A DNA stretch of 64,000 bases from Lujinxingia vulgaris (GCF_007997015.1 NZ_VOSM01000001.1:806001-870000), one strand, 5' to 3'. Counted from the stretch's first letter, positions 8,924 to 17,967 are shown. Made by a program: numbers and translations. The notes: a model not told the origin generated them from the letters alone.

Positions 8924-9075
8924 AGCTCCTCCTCTCAATGGATGATCGCGAGCGTGGCATAGCACCGCGACGACGGGAAGAATTTCGAGCTTTCCCCTCC
9001 CTGTGGTACATCGGAACCTGACGTAGCGCGGCGAAGGTTTCGCCACGCATCAGCGGTGATGACGGTGAGCAAGTG

Positions 9076-11283
9076 ATGATCAAGGTGCAACCTTTCCGAA
9101 AGCCGACCCGTGGCCTGGCCCTGGCGCTCTGCGCGTTGCTCCTCAGCGCCGCCGGCTGCAAGACCACCCGCAGCAGCACGACGCTTGAGCAGGAGCCGCC
9201 CATCGTGGCTCAGTCTCCCGAGGTGCAGGCGGAGTTTGAAGACGCCGTCGCCCTTCTCAACGCCGGCGAGTATGACCAGGCGGCTGAGCGCCTGCGTCTT
9301 TTGCAGGCTGAGAATGCTGACGATCGCATCGCCCAGATGGCCGAACTCTACATCGCCCGCGCCCTCATTGGCGACATCGACGCTCGGTTCAAGGCCATGG
9401 AGACCGGCCAGTGGCAGGCCCTCTCCCCCGAGGTCGAACGCCTGCTGGCACCGCTGGCCTCGGCCACCACGGTCGATGAACGCGTGCGTTTCGGTGCAGC
9501 CGCCTACCTGGCGCTGAGCCAGGCCCTCAACGCGCAGGCGGCGCAGTCCGCCTCAACCTTACGATCTTACCCGGGCCCCTCCATGAGCCCGGCCATCCTC
9601 GAAAAAGACCGCCCCTGGATCTGGCCCCTCATCGCCGAGGGGCTTCAGCAGGCCGATCGCCCCGCCGAAGCCATCGAAGCCTGGGCCCGCACCTTCGAGG
9701 CCCTTCGACCAAAGCCCGCACCCGACCAGCGCGCCTCCGGCTCTGAACAGGCCCCCGGCGACGCTCCCGGCAACGACCAGCCCTCCGCCGACGACGCCGA
9801 CAACGCGCAGATCCAGGCCTACGCCGACGGCAGCGAAGACGTCGAGTTCGGTGACGGTCAGTCGCTCACCCCGGGCCAGGTCATGGCCGTGGCCCGGGCC
9901 TTCGACGCTGCAGACGCCCTGGAGGATCGCCAGGCCGCCGAGCTCCTCAACGCCGAACGCCCCTTCGTGCGCGCCCTGGCCACCTGGGCTTACGTGCGCC
10001 GGGAGGCCCGTCAGGGCATCGACGAGCGCGAGCAGGAAGCCCTCCTGGAGATCTTCAACGAGAACGCCCCTTACTTCCTGGAGATGGGCGTGGCCAGCCG
10101 CGCCGCCGAGCTCTCCATGACCATCGCCTCCTTAAGCGAGGCCCGCCGACTCGTCGTTGGCGCGCTGCTGCCCTTAAGCGGACCTAACCGCGCCGTGGGC
10201 TACCGCGCACTCTCCGGCATGCTCATCGCCCAGCAATCCTTTCACGTCGCCGGGGAGCCTGCCGTCACGCTGGTCATTGAAGACAGCGCCGCCGACCCGG
10301 CCGCCGCCCTCCAGCGCCTGGTGGATCTCGGCGTGCTCGCTGTTGTCGGCCCCCTTGACGGCCGCATCGCCGCTGAACTTCGCGAGCCTGCCGCCGACGC
10401 CGGTGTGCCCATGATCGCACTCGCCCCCGAGGCCATCGAGGGCGGCGACGACGAGCGCACCTCCTTGCTCTTCCGCAACTTCCTCAGCGCCACCTCCGAG
10501 GCGCGCGCGATGGCCACGCTCTCCTTTGAGCAACTTCACGATCGCCGCGCCGCCGTCGTCTACCCCGACATGGGCTACGGACGCGTGATGGCGCAGGCCT
10601 TCGCCGATGAGTTCCGCGCCCGGGGCGGTCAGATCGTCGCCGAGGTCGCCTACGATCGCTCCAGCTCCAACTTCGTCGACACCGCCAAAGCCGTCGCCCG
10701 CGCCAACCCCGACGCGCTCTTCATCCCCGACTCCGGCAGCAAGATCGCTCAGCTCAGCGCCTTCATGGCTCAGGAAAACATCTGGGGCCACGCCCCCGAT
10801 AAGCGCCCCGGCGCCCGCGCCCAGCGCACCTACGTGCATTACCTGGGCACCAGCCTCTGGCAGGACCCCATCGTCACCCGCCAGGCTGCAAGCTACGTGG
10901 AAGGCGCGCTCATCCCCGCCTGGTACTCCTCGACCTTTGACGACGCCGACACCCGCCAGTTCAGCGCCGGCTTTGAGGCCGTCTACGAGCGCGGCGCCGA
11001 CTACTTCGAGGCCTTCGCCTACGACTCGGTCAAACGCCTGCGCGAGCTGATGGTGGAGCGGGGCGCCGGGCGCACCCAGACCCTTGTCAGCTCCCTTCGC
11101 GGAAACGAGTGGGCAGGCGGCGCCACCGGACGCTACCGCTTCGACGAGCGCGGCGAACCTATCCGGGAGCTGCGCATGCTCCAGGTGAAGTCCGGCGAAT
11201 GGGCAGCCTATGAACGCAGCATCATGACCCCCCTCCATCGTCCCGCCGCCGCGATCACCGACGACGACGGGAGCTCGCCGTGA
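9076..11283 (+). CDS. LpoA-like lipoprotein with periplasmic-binding-protein (type 1) domain
   Basis: A 735-residue lipoprotein; the signal ends at LLLSAAGC. Residues about 40-350 are helical and TPR-like ('LLNAGEYDQAAERLRLLQAEN'), with a Gln/Asp/Pro-rich insert near 220-250. Residues about 355-720 form a type 1 periplasmic binding fold beginning 'VVGALLPLSGPNRAVG', with 'ADPAAALQRLVDLGVLAVVGPL' and 'VPMIALAPE'. A TPR-like region followed by this fold is the layout of LpoA, the outer-membrane activator of PBP1a, and of some branched-chain amino-acid-binding proteins. Activator versus solute receptor is not decided by sequence. It overlaps the next gene by four bases (GTGA), so both are co-transcribed and probably translationally coupled. 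Confidence 0.78.
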   Translation: MIKVQPFRKPTRGLALALCALLLSAAGCKTTRSSTTLEQEPPIVAQSPEVQAEFEDAVALLNAGEYDQAAERLRLLQAENADDRIAQMAELYIARALIGDIDARFKAMETGQWQALSPEVERLLAPLASATTVDERVRFGAAAYLALSQALNAQAAQSASTLRSYPGPSMSPAILEKDRPWIWPLIAEGLQQADRPAEAIEAWARTFEALRPKPAPDQRASGSEQAPGDAPGNDQPSADDADNAQIQAYADGSEDVEFGDGQSLTPGQVMAVARAFDAADALEDRQAAELLNAERPFVRALATWAYVRREARQGIDEREQEALLEIFNENAPYFLEMGVASRAAELSMTIASLSEARRLVVGALLPLSGPNRAVGYRALSGMLIAQQSFHVAGEPAVTLVIEDSAADPAAALQRLVDLGVLAVVGPLDGRIAAELREPAADAGVPMIALAPEAIEGGDDERTSLLFRNFLSATSEARAMATLSFEQLHDRRAAVVYPDMGYGRVMAQAFADEFRARGGQIVAEVAYDRSSSNFVDTAKAVARANPDALFIPDSGSKIAQLSAFMAQENIWGHAPDKRPGARAQRTYVHYLGTSLWQDPIVTRQAASYVEGALIPAWYSSTFDDADTRQFSAGFEAVYERGADYFEAFAYDSVKRLRELMVERGAGRTQTLVSSLRGNEWAGGATGRYRFDERGEPIRELRMLQVKSGEWAAYERSIMTPLHRPAAAITDDDGSSP

Positions 11284-12512
11284 CGCTGGCTTCACGCCGC
11301 GCTGCAAGCCTCCTGGCGGGGGTGGGCGTCGTGATGCTGGCGCTGACCGCCAGCCCTTTGCCCCTGTCCGCCCAGGAGTCCGCGCCTCCTCCGCCGTCCG
11401 CAGCGGCCGCGCAGCGCGACGACGCGCAGGAGGCCCCGGCCGACGCCATTGCACCCGAAGCGGAGCGTGGGCGCTCCCTCGATGGTCGCACCCGCGAGGA
11501 GCTCGAGGCCCGGGGCTTTGAGTTCGTCAGCACCGTGGAGCAGCGCCGCCGAGCCCACGCTACGCTCCTGGCAGCGAGCGCCGGTCTCGTCCTCCACGGG
11601 GTCGGACACTGGCACCTCCAAGAGCCCTCCACCGCCTACTTCCTGGCCGGCGCCGAGCTCGTGGGCCTCACCACCATCGCTGGCGGCGCCGTCCTCAAAC
11701 TTCGCCCTACGGGCAACCCCCAGCTCGACCAGTTCAGCAACGAGCTCCTCTTCCTCGGCATCGCCACCCTGGGAAGCTCCTGGCTCATCGATGTCCTGGG
11801 CACCGCCTACCATGATAAACTCGGCGTCCCCACCTCCACTCGCCGCGACCACGGCCTGGGCCTGCACCTGGGCTACGAGTACATCCGCCCCGAGAATTTG
11901 AGCCTCCGCCACGTCGCCGCAGCCCAGGCCTACTGGCGCCGACGCGCCTATGACCTCGACCTGCGCGTCGCCCAGGAGCTTGGCCTGGGCATGTCCGACT
12001 ACCAACTGCGCGGGGTGTGGCGACCCTGGGTGGCCGCGGCCGCCCAGACCAGCGTGGGCGTCGCCCTGCAGGGCGGGATCATTCAGTACCGCCTCGATCT
12101 TCCTTACGAGCGCGCCCGCGTCGCGCTCAGCGCCGTGGGCTCCATCAACCTCGGGAGGCTCTTTCCTCACCTCGATCAGATGACCCTCACCGCCGAGGCC
12201 GGTGTGGCCGTGCGCACCTTCCGCTTTGCCCCGGGAAGCGCCGGGGCCACCGGCACCGAGGGCTGGCGATGGGGAGGGTGGGGCGTACCCCTGAAAGTCG
12301 AGCTTGGCCTCAACCTCACCGAGGAGCTGCGCTTCCTGGCCGCCCTGGAGCGAGGGCAGGGCGACTGGATGCTCACCTCCAACTCCCGCATTGGCGTGCC
12401 CGTCTTTCATATCCTCTACCGAAGCGCCCGCCGCCTCGACCTGCGCTTCTTCGCCGCCTTTGGCGACGGCGTCAGCGCCGGCGCCGGGCTGGCCTTCTGG
12501 CTGGGGGAATAA
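11280..12512 (+). CDS. Exported protein, probable outer-membrane beta-barrel
   Basis: A 410-residue protein starting at a GTG that overlaps the stop of the LpoA-like gene. It has a Sec signal peptide (VVMLALTASPLPLSAQ) and an Ala/Pro-rich mature start. Hydrophobic segments occur around residues 85-160. The C-terminal half, from about 190, has alternating amphipathic strands ('AYDLDLRVAQELGLG', 'TSVGVALQGGIIQYRL', 'LDLRFFAAFGDGVSAGAGLAFWLGE') as in outer-membrane barrels. I do not recognise a named family. Tight coupling to the LpoA-like lipoprotein suggests a shared envelope role. The tol operon starts 155 bases downstream. Confidence 0.65.
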   Translation: MTLASRRAASLLAGVGVVMLALTASPLPLSAQESAPPPPSAAAAQRDDAQEAPADAIAPEAERGRSLDGRTREELEARGFEFVSTVEQRRRAHATLLAASAGLVLHGVGHWHLQEPSTAYFLAGAELVGLTTIAGGAVLKLRPTGNPQLDQFSNELLFLGIATLGSSWLIDVLGTAYHDKLGVPTSTRRDHGLGLHLGYEYIRPENLSLRHVAAAQAYWRRRAYDLDLRVAQELGLGMSDYQLRGVWRPWVAAAAQTSVGVALQGGIIQYRLDLPYERARVALSAVGSINLGRLFPHLDQMTLTAEAGVAVRTFRFAPGSAGATGTEGWRWGGWGVPLKVELGLNLTEELRFLAALERGQGDWMLTSNSRIGVPVFHILYRSARRLDLRFFAAFGDGVSAGAGLAFWLGE

Positions 12513-12542
12513 AGCCCCGGGCGGTACACGCTTTCAAGCGCG

Positions 12543-12570
12543 TTGCCAGTGCTCCGGCGCTCGTGATACC
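12543..12570 (+). promoter_or_regulatory. Candidate promoter for the tol-pal operon
   Basis: TTGCCA (12543-12548) is followed after 16 bases by GATACC (12565-12570). The -35 box is good and the -10 weak. It lies about 100 bases before the tolQ start in the only sizeable gap ahead of the operon. This is visual matching to a sigma70 consensus only. Confidence 0.3.
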
Positions 12571-12667
12571 TCGGATACCCCTGTAGTTGGCACCTGTACC
12601 TCTTCGACTTCGGCCGCGTCGGGTGCCCCACCACTTCCGCAACCTATCTGTTCGCGAGGAGCGTCGC

Positions 12668-13399
12668 ATGCTCGCAAACCTCCTGTCGTCGCCCCTTCTT
12701 GCTGAAGCCGCCGGCTCTCAGGTCAGCGTCATCGAGATCGTGATGGACGCCGACGCCGTCGTCACCGCCATCCTGGTCCTCCTGGCGGTGCTCAGCGTCA
12801 TCTCCTGGTACATCATCGGCTACAAGGCTCTCTACTTCCGCCGCGCCCAGGCCGAGTCTCAGGACTTCATGGACGTCTTCTGGCAATCCAAACGCCTCGA
12901 CGCCATCTACCAGTCCTCCGAGGAGTTCCCCCGCGCCCCGGTCAGCCGTGTCTTTAAGGCAGGCTACATCGAGCTCTCCAAGCTCAAGGGAAGCACCGAG
13001 GGCGCCGGCGCCGAATCCATGCGCCAACAGCTCGGAGACATCGAGAACGTCGAGCGCTCCCTGCGTCGCGCCTCCCGCACCGAGATGACCGAGCTTGAGA
13101 AGCTCGTCCCCTTCCTCGCCACCGTAGGCTCGACCTCACCCTTCATCGGCCTCCTCGGCACGGTCTGGGGCATCATGGTCGCCTTCCTCAACATCAGCGC
13201 CGAAGGCGCCGCAGGCATCGACGTCGTCGGTCAGCCCATCGCCGAAGCGCTCATCGTCACCGCCATGGGCCTCTTCGCCGCCATCCCGGCCGTCGTCGCC
13301 TACAACCTCTTTGTCAATAAGATCAAAGTCTTGGGCGGGGAGATGGACAACTTCTCCTCGGACTTCCTCAACATCGTCAAGCGCCACTTCTTCAAGTAA
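12668..13399 (+). CDS. tolQ: TolQ proton-channel subunit (MotA/TolQ/ExbB family)
   Basis: A 243-residue inner-membrane protein. It has one N-terminal transmembrane helix (AVVTAILVLLAVLSVISWYII) and two C-terminal ones in the MotA/TolQ/ExbB domain, including 'LVPFLATVGSTSPFIGLLGTVWGIMVAF' and 'GLFAAIPAVVAYNLFV'. TolQ forms the pentameric proton channel that, with TolR, energises TolA during outer-membrane constriction. It could be called ExbB, but its neighbours tolB and pal fix it as TolQ. The ATG at 12668 follows 'GCGAGGAGCG'; an in-frame ATG at 12587 would add an unconserved basic extension. First gene of tolQRAB-pal. Confidence 0.92.
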   Translation: MLANLLSSPLLAEAAGSQVSVIEIVMDADAVVTAILVLLAVLSVISWYIIGYKALYFRRAQAESQDFMDVFWQSKRLDAIYQSSEEFPRAPVSRVFKAGYIELSKLKGSTEGAGAESMRQQLGDIENVERSLRRASRTEMTELEKLVPFLATVGSTSPFIGLLGTVWGIMVAFLNISAEGAAGIDVVGQPIAEALIVTAMGLFAAIPAVVAYNLFVNKIKVLGGEMDNFSSDFLNIVKRHFFK

Positions 13400-13420
13400 T
13401 CCGCGTCCCAGGGATAGCCC

Positions 13421-13924
13421 ATGGCTATGAGCTCATCATCGGGTGGGGGAACCGTCCTCGCCGAGATCAACGTCACCCCCATGGTCGACGTCATGCTCGT
13501 GCTCCTCGTTATCTTCATGATCGCCACCCCCCTCATCGAGCAAGACGATGAGAAGCGCGAGGTGGAGATGGACCTGCCGGTAACGCGCGACAACGAGAGC
13601 CTGGCGAACATCGACCAGACCGACCAGATCATCCTCGAGATCAACGACTCCCTGCAGATATTCATCGGTGAGACGATGATCGTCGACTGCAGCGCAGCCC
13701 TCGAAGGTGGCCCCTCCGACCGCTTCGAGCCCTGCTTCGAGGAGCTGCAGACCAAGATCGCTTCAAACCAGAAGCTCCAGGACGACGGGCGCCTCTTCCT
13801 GCTCGGGCATCCGGACATCCCCTACGGCTTCGTCGTCGGCTCAATGAATCGCATCCGTCTCGCTGGCGTCTCCAACGTAGGCATGGTGACCAACCCCGAG
13901 TACCGACAGGCCGAGCCCGAGTGA
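13421..13924 (+). CDS. tolR: TolR (ExbD-family) with an inserted cysteine-containing segment
   Basis: A 167-residue single-pass inner-membrane protein. The signature segment 'LAEINVTPMVDVMLVLLVIFMIATPL' holds the proton-conducting Asp of TolR/ExbD. The periplasmic domain ends 'VVGSMNRIRLAGVSNVGMVT', matching the TolR/ExbD end, where LxxxG[V/I] motifs precede the C-terminus. It is longer than typical TolR (about 140). The extra residues lie around 'IVDCSAALEGGPSDRFEPCFEEL', which contains two cysteines about 16 apart and could form a disulfide in the periplasm. It starts 21 bases after tolQ and its TGA shares a base with the tolA ATG. Confidence 0.9.
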   Translation: MAMSSSSGGGTVLAEINVTPMVDVMLVLLVIFMIATPLIEQDDEKREVEMDLPVTRDNESLANIDQTDQIILEINDSLQIFIGETMIVDCSAALEGGPSDRFEPCFEELQTKIASNQKLQDDGRLFLLGHPDIPYGFVVGSMNRIRLAGVSNVGMVTNPEYRQAEPE

Positions 13925-14775
13925 TGAAGTCGATTCAATCCCACACAACCCGACAGGTTCAGAGTGGGGGACCGGTCGAGATCGGCGCCGGCATCGCGCT
14001 GACCCTGGCGCTCCACGGCCTCATCGCCTTGAGCGTCTGGTGGGCCGCCAACCTCACGCCCGAAGAGCCCGAGAAACTCGAGATGGTCTTCGAGCGCGTG
14101 GAACTTCTGGCTCTGGGTGAAGAGCGCCCCGAAGCGGCCTTGCCCCGCATGGCCAACCCCGAGCCTCCGCCTCCCGCACCCGACGACTCGGTCGTCGTGC
14201 CCGACCCCGAGGCTGCCCCGCCCGAAGAAAACCAGGTTAACCTGGAAGTGGAACGCGAGCGCGAAGAGCAACAAGAGCGAGAACGCGCCGAAGAGGCTGA
14301 ACGTCGGGAGCAGGAAGAGCGCGAGCGCCGCCGCAAGGCCGCGCTCAGTGCCCTGAGCAACCCCGACCGCCCCTACAACGACGATGCCCCCGAGGGCAGC
14401 GCCGATGGTGTGGTCGGCGGCACCGTCTCCGACGCCGCCATGGCCAACATGATGGGCACCTACCAGGCTCGCCTCCTCCAGGAGCTCCTGCGCGCCTGGA
14501 CCGTCCCCACCACCCTGGGCGACGCCGACCTCGCCCAACTCGCCGGCAGCGTGCGCGTCTTTGTACGCCTCTCCGAAGGCGGCAAGATCGTCAGCCACAC
14601 CTTTCGCGCCCGCAGCGGAAACGAGCAGTTTGACGCGAGCATCGACCGCGCCATCCGCCAGTTCCACGTTCAGTACGGCGGCCGCACGCTCCCGCTGCCC
14701 GACCACGAAGATGTTCGACGCGAGGTGCTCCGCGAGGGGCTCTTGCTGACGCGGTGGGACTCCACCGCACGATGA
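13924..14775 (+). CDS. tolA: TolA/TonB-type energy transducer
   Basis: A 283-residue protein with an uncleaved N-terminal membrane anchor (ALTLALHGLIALSVWWAA). A Pro/Glu-rich stretch and then a highly charged helical coiled coil (residues about 100-140, rich in E-R-E-E-Q repeats) span the periplasm. The C-terminal globular domain has the TonB-C pattern 'LAGSVRVFVRLSEGGKIVSHTFRARSGNEQFDASIDRAIRQF'. TolA links the TolQR motor to TolB-Pal. It is shorter than E. coli TolA (421), mainly in the coiled coil, and in that respect resembles TonB. Start codon overlap (TGATG) with tolR indicates coupling. Confidence 0.88.
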   Translation: MKSIQSHTTRQVQSGGPVEIGAGIALTLALHGLIALSVWWAANLTPEEPEKLEMVFERVELLALGEERPEAALPRMANPEPPPPAPDDSVVVPDPEAAPPEENQVNLEVEREREEQQERERAEEAERREQEERERRRKAALSALSNPDRPYNDDAPEGSADGVVGGTVSDAAMANMMGTYQARLLQELLRAWTVPTTLGDADLAQLAGSVRVFVRLSEGGKIVSHTFRARSGNEQFDASIDRAIRQFHVQYGGRTLPLPDHEDVRREVLREGLLLTRWDSTAR

Positions 14776-14794
14776 CCTCCACGAGGGAATGATG

Positions 14795-16177
14795 ATGCGA
14801 CCTTTCGCGCCTACCACTCGCCACCGCCGCTTCGGCCGGGCTGCCTCTGTGCTCTTCGGGATCGGCCTCTTGCTGACGCCGCTCTACGCCGGCGCTCAAG
14901 ATGCTCCTGCCGCCGGCGACAGCGCCACCCAGGGCGACATCTCGGGCATTGAGGTCGAGGTCAGCGGCTCGGCCCGCCGTACCCTCCTGCCCATGGCCGT
15001 CCCCGACACGCAGGCCCTGGCCGGCGCCGACGGCACCATCGCCGATCAGGTCGAGCAGACCCTTCGCCGCAACCTCGACCTGGCCGGCTACTTCCGCGTG
15101 CTCCCCGTCGATAGCTTCTTCTTCGACACCCACAATGAGGGCGTGGCCGCCGCCGACATCAACTTCTCCAACTGGATGAACGTCGGTGCCCAGGGCCTCG
15201 TCAAAAGCACGGTGCGCGCCGAAGGCGACCAGATCGCCCTCGACCTGCGCCTCTTCTCCGTCGACCAGGGCCGCCAGGTCTCCCTGAACTGGTCCGCCAG
15301 CACGCTCAGCCCCGACGACGTCCAGAAGGAAGTCAACGCCTTTATCAACGCCGTCATTGAGCACTACACCGGCCAGCCCGGTTTCTTCGGCTCGCGCATC
15401 GCCTACTCGCAGCGCACCCGCTCCGGCGCCAAGCACATCTACGTGATGAACATCGACGGCAGCGGCGTGCAGCGCATCACCCGCAACAACGCCATCAACC
15501 TGCTCCCCTCCTTCGGCCCCGGCGGCGCGGTCTACTTCACGAGCTACCAGGATCAGAACCCCGACCTCTGGGTCTGGCGCGGCGGCCGCGTCTCCAAACT
15601 CTCCAGCCGCAGCGGCCAGAACAGCGGCGCCGCCTCCTGCGGCGGCAAGCTCGCGCTCACCCTCTCACTGGGGGGCGACAACACCGACGTCTACCTCATC
15701 AGCCCCGAAGACGGCTCCGTCGTCCAGCGGCTCACCGACCACTGGGCCATCGACGTCTCCCCGACCTGGAGCCCCGATTGCAGCCGCATCGCCTTCGTCT
15801 CCGGGCGCTCCGGCGGCGCCCACATCTACGTGATGAACGCCGACGGCTCCGAGCAGCGTCGCCTCACCTTCCAGGGCACCTACAACACCACCCCGGAGTG
15901 GTCGCCGCGCGGTGACCGCATCGTCTTCAGCGGACGCGATGAGCGTAACCACTACGACATCTTCGCCGTCGACCTGCAGGGCAACATCGAGCGTCTCACC
16001 CAGGATCAGGGCAACAACTTCGAGCCCAGCTACAGCCCCGATGGTCGCTACATCGTCTTCACCAGCGACCGTGGAGGGCAGGGCAAGCGCCTCTGGCTGA
16101 TGAGCGCCGACGGCCTCTTCCAGAAACTGCTCACCGAAGAAGGCTCGGGATATGAGGAGGCCGCATGGGAACGCTAA
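14795..16177 (+). CDS. tolB: TolB periplasmic beta-propeller protein
   Basis: A 460-residue periplasmic protein with a signal peptide ending in ALYAGAQ-like residues. An N-terminal domain includes 'LRRNLDLAGYFRVLP', the typical TolB opening. It is followed by a six-bladed propeller of repeats such as 'AKHIYVMNIDGSGVQRIT', 'SPTWSPDCSRIAFVSGRSG', 'TPEWSPRGDRIVFSGRDE' and 'EPSYSPDGRYIVFTSDRGG'. TolB exchanges between Pal and TolA during cell-envelope constriction. Three ATG codons run in a row (14789, 14792, 14795); GAGGG at 14783-14787 is best spaced for the third, though the first two cannot be excluded. Its end overlaps pal by 13 bases. Confidence 0.93.
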   Translation: MRPFAPTTRHRRFGRAASVLFGIGLLLTPLYAGAQDAPAAGDSATQGDISGIEVEVSGSARRTLLPMAVPDTQALAGADGTIADQVEQTLRRNLDLAGYFRVLPVDSFFFDTHNEGVAAADINFSNWMNVGAQGLVKSTVRAEGDQIALDLRLFSVDQGRQVSLNWSASTLSPDDVQKEVNAFINAVIEHYTGQPGFFGSRIAYSQRTRSGAKHIYVMNIDGSGVQRITRNNAINLLPSFGPGGAVYFTSYQDQNPDLWVWRGGRVSKLSSRSGQNSGAASCGGKLALTLSLGGDNTDVYLISPEDGSVVQRLTDHWAIDVSPTWSPDCSRIAFVSGRSGGAHIYVMNADGSEQRRLTFQGTYNTTPEWSPRGDRIVFSGRDERNHYDIFAVDLQGNIERLTQDQGNNFEPSYSPDGRYIVFTSDRGGQGKRLWLMSADGLFQKLLTEEGSGYEEAAWER

Positions 16178-16896
16178 ACCACCGCCGCTCGAGCTTCTGG
16201 TCGAAGACCCCGATCCTCATCGCGCTCACGCTCCTTCTCAGCGCCTGCCCCAAACCTCCCCAGGAGGCCCTCGACGCCGCCGAGGCCGCCGTACTGGCCG
16301 CCGAAGGTCGCAAAGACTGCGCCGGCGAGAAGTTCGCGGCGGCGGAGGCCTTGCTGGAAGAGGCCAGGGCGCATGTGGCGGCTGAGGAGTATGAGGCCGC
16401 CGAGCGCAAGGCCCGCGCCGCCGAACGCCTTGCCCGCGAGGCACAAGAGCAGGCCGATGAGACCTGGGAAGACTGCCAGCGTCGCCTGGAGGCCGCCCGC
16501 CGCGCCGCCGAAGGCGGCACCCAGACTCAACCCACCGAGGTCGAGCAAGAGACCCCCGAAGAAGACCTCAAGCTCACCACGGTGCTCTTCCCCTACAACA
16601 GCGCCGAGATCTCCGAGACCTCTCGCCAGGCTCTGGAAACCAACCTGCGCTGGCTTCGCCAGAACCCCGACGCCACCATCCTGCTCGAAGGCCACACCGA
16701 CGAACGCGGCACCTCCGAGTTCAACGTCGCCCTCGGCGAGCGTCGCGCCCGCTTTGTGCGCGACTATCTGGTGCAGCGCGGCATTGAGGCTGAGCGCCTC
16801 TCGACCCTCTCCTATGGCGAGGAGAAGCCGGTGGCGTTCGGGCAATCCGAGGATGACTTCGCCCGCAACCGTCGCGTGGAGTTTTTGCCCCGATGA
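16165..16896 (+). CDS. pal: Peptidoglycan-associated lipoprotein Pal (OmpA-like C-terminus)
   Basis: A 243-residue lipoprotein with lipobox LLSAC. Residues about 30-115 form an Ala/Glu-rich helical coiled coil ('AEALLEEARAHVAAEEYEAAERKARAAERLARE'-type heptads), longer than in E. coli Pal. The OmpA-like domain follows: 'LFPYNSAEISETSRQALETNLRWLRQNP', 'LLEGHTDERGTSEFNVALGERRARFVRDYLV' and the terminal 'RNRRVEFLPR'. The Asp and Arg residues that bind diaminopimelate in peptidoglycan are kept. Its ATG lies inside the end of tolB behind GAGGAGG, and its TGA overlaps the next ATG. Confidence 0.93.
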   Translation: MGTLNHRRSSFWSKTPILIALTLLLSACPKPPQEALDAAEAAVLAAEGRKDCAGEKFAAAEALLEEARAHVAAEEYEAAERKARAAERLAREAQEQADETWEDCQRRLEAARRAAEGGTQTQPTEVEQETPEEDLKLTTVLFPYNSAEISETSRQALETNLRWLRQNPDATILLEGHTDERGTSEFNVALGERRARFVRDYLVQRGIEAERLSTLSYGEEKPVAFGQSEDDFARNRRVEFLPR

Positions 16897-17804
16897 GCGC
16901 CCGCGACTTCAAAGCGAGCATCGAGCAGATCGAGACGCTCCTGGCGTGTCCCACCTTCGTGGCGCTCGCCAGCTGGCGCGGCGAGTACGCGGTTGACCTC
17001 GATGAAGAGGCGGGCGGGCGCCTGGCTACGCAGGTGCTCCGCCGCTACCGCGAGGCCCCCTTCACCGACGCCGCTCTCGTGATCCTGGCGCGCGGGGGCC
17101 ACGTCGCCTTCGCCGAGACCCTGCTGCGCACGCTCCGCCATCTCGACGTGAGTCTCACGGTCTTGGTCCCCCACGAAGTCAGCGGCATGGCCAGCGTGCT
17201 GGCGCTCGGCGCTGAGCGAATCGTGCTGCACCCGGCCGCCGGGCTCGGAGCCTGCGATCGCGGCATGTGTGTGCTGGAGCGCGTCCCCTGGACGGCGAAC
17301 CTGCTTGAGCACCTGCCCGAGCTCACCGACCCCGCCATCTTTGGGGAGCAGGCCACCCAGACCCTGAGCACCGTCGCCAACCAGCAGCGCTACCGTGCCG
17401 AGGTTCGCCTGGCGCTCGCCCGTCAGGTCAGCGCCCGCCAGATCAGCCCGGAGCTCGTCGCCGCGACCTCCCTGGAGCGTCTGGGAGAGGAGGGCGTCGC
17501 CGACCTCGGGGGGCTTACCCGCGCCGGTGCCCGCGCCGAAGTCGCTTCCCCCGAACTGGCGGAACTTCTCGAACACCTCATCCGCGCCGCCCGCGACACC
17601 CACGGCCTCTTTGATACCCCGCGCGCCCGCTTCGAGCGCTCCACCGACTGGGCCGACGAGGTCGAGTTTGCCCCGGCCGAAGACGTCGCCGGCGCGCTCC
17701 TGGCCAGCGCCTCGCTGCGCGATCTTTATGTGCTTGATACCGGAAGCCCCGATCCCGACTCTCCGCGCCTCCAGGGCCGCTGGTTGAATCCCCACGGAAC
17801 ATAA
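16893..17804 (+). CDS. ClpP/SppA-fold, SDH-type predicted serine protease at the end of the tol-pal operon
   Basis: A 303-residue protein without a signal peptide. Residues about 60-135 match the serine-dehydrogenase-proteinase (SDH_sah) branch of the ClpP/crotonase fold: 'ALVILARGGHVAFAETLLRTLR', then 'VTVLVPHEVSGMASVLALGAERIVLHPAAGLGACD'. The Ser in 'EVSGMAS' aligns with the family nucleophile in 'AMSAGT'. A helical C-terminal half ('RYRAEVRLALARQVSARQISPELV') is also family-like. No named function is certain. It overlaps pal by four bases (ATGA), so it belongs to the Tol-Pal transcript, occupying the place where cpoB/ybgF normally sits. It could process or monitor membrane proteins near the Tol motor, but that is inference. 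Confidence 0.65.
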   Translation: MSARDFKASIEQIETLLACPTFVALASWRGEYAVDLDEEAGGRLATQVLRRYREAPFTDAALVILARGGHVAFAETLLRTLRHLDVSLTVLVPHEVSGMASVLALGAERIVLHPAAGLGACDRGMCVLERVPWTANLLEHLPELTDPAIFGEQATQTLSTVANQQRYRAEVRLALARQVSARQISPELVAATSLERLGEEGVADLGGLTRAGARAEVASPELAELLEHLIRAARDTHGLFDTPRARFERSTDWADEVEFAPAEDVAGALLASASLRDLYVLDTGSPDPDSPRLQGRWLNPHGT

Positions 17805-17938
17805 AGCGCATCGGCCTCTCTGCGACACGAACCTTTTCGCTTGCATATTCCCCTACAAACCCTTAAATTCCTTAACAAGCGGATGCAACCTGCCTCGCCC
17901 TCTACGGGCAATCTCCTCACGAAAACTGAAGAACGGCC

Positions 17939-17967
17939 TTGCGGGTTGCACCGGTCTGCTCTACATA
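17939..17967 (+). promoter_or_regulatory. Candidate promoter for tRNA-Leu
   Basis: TTGCGG (17939-17944), a 17-base spacer and TACATA (17962-17967) lie about 35 bases before the tRNA, a suitable distance. The -10 box is only a partial match. Visual call. Confidence 0.3.

Noticed and set aside
10174-11454. Minus-strand frame opposite the LpoA-like gene
   Set aside because: No motif or ribosome site, while the plus-strand protein has a lipobox and a periplasmic-binding fold.
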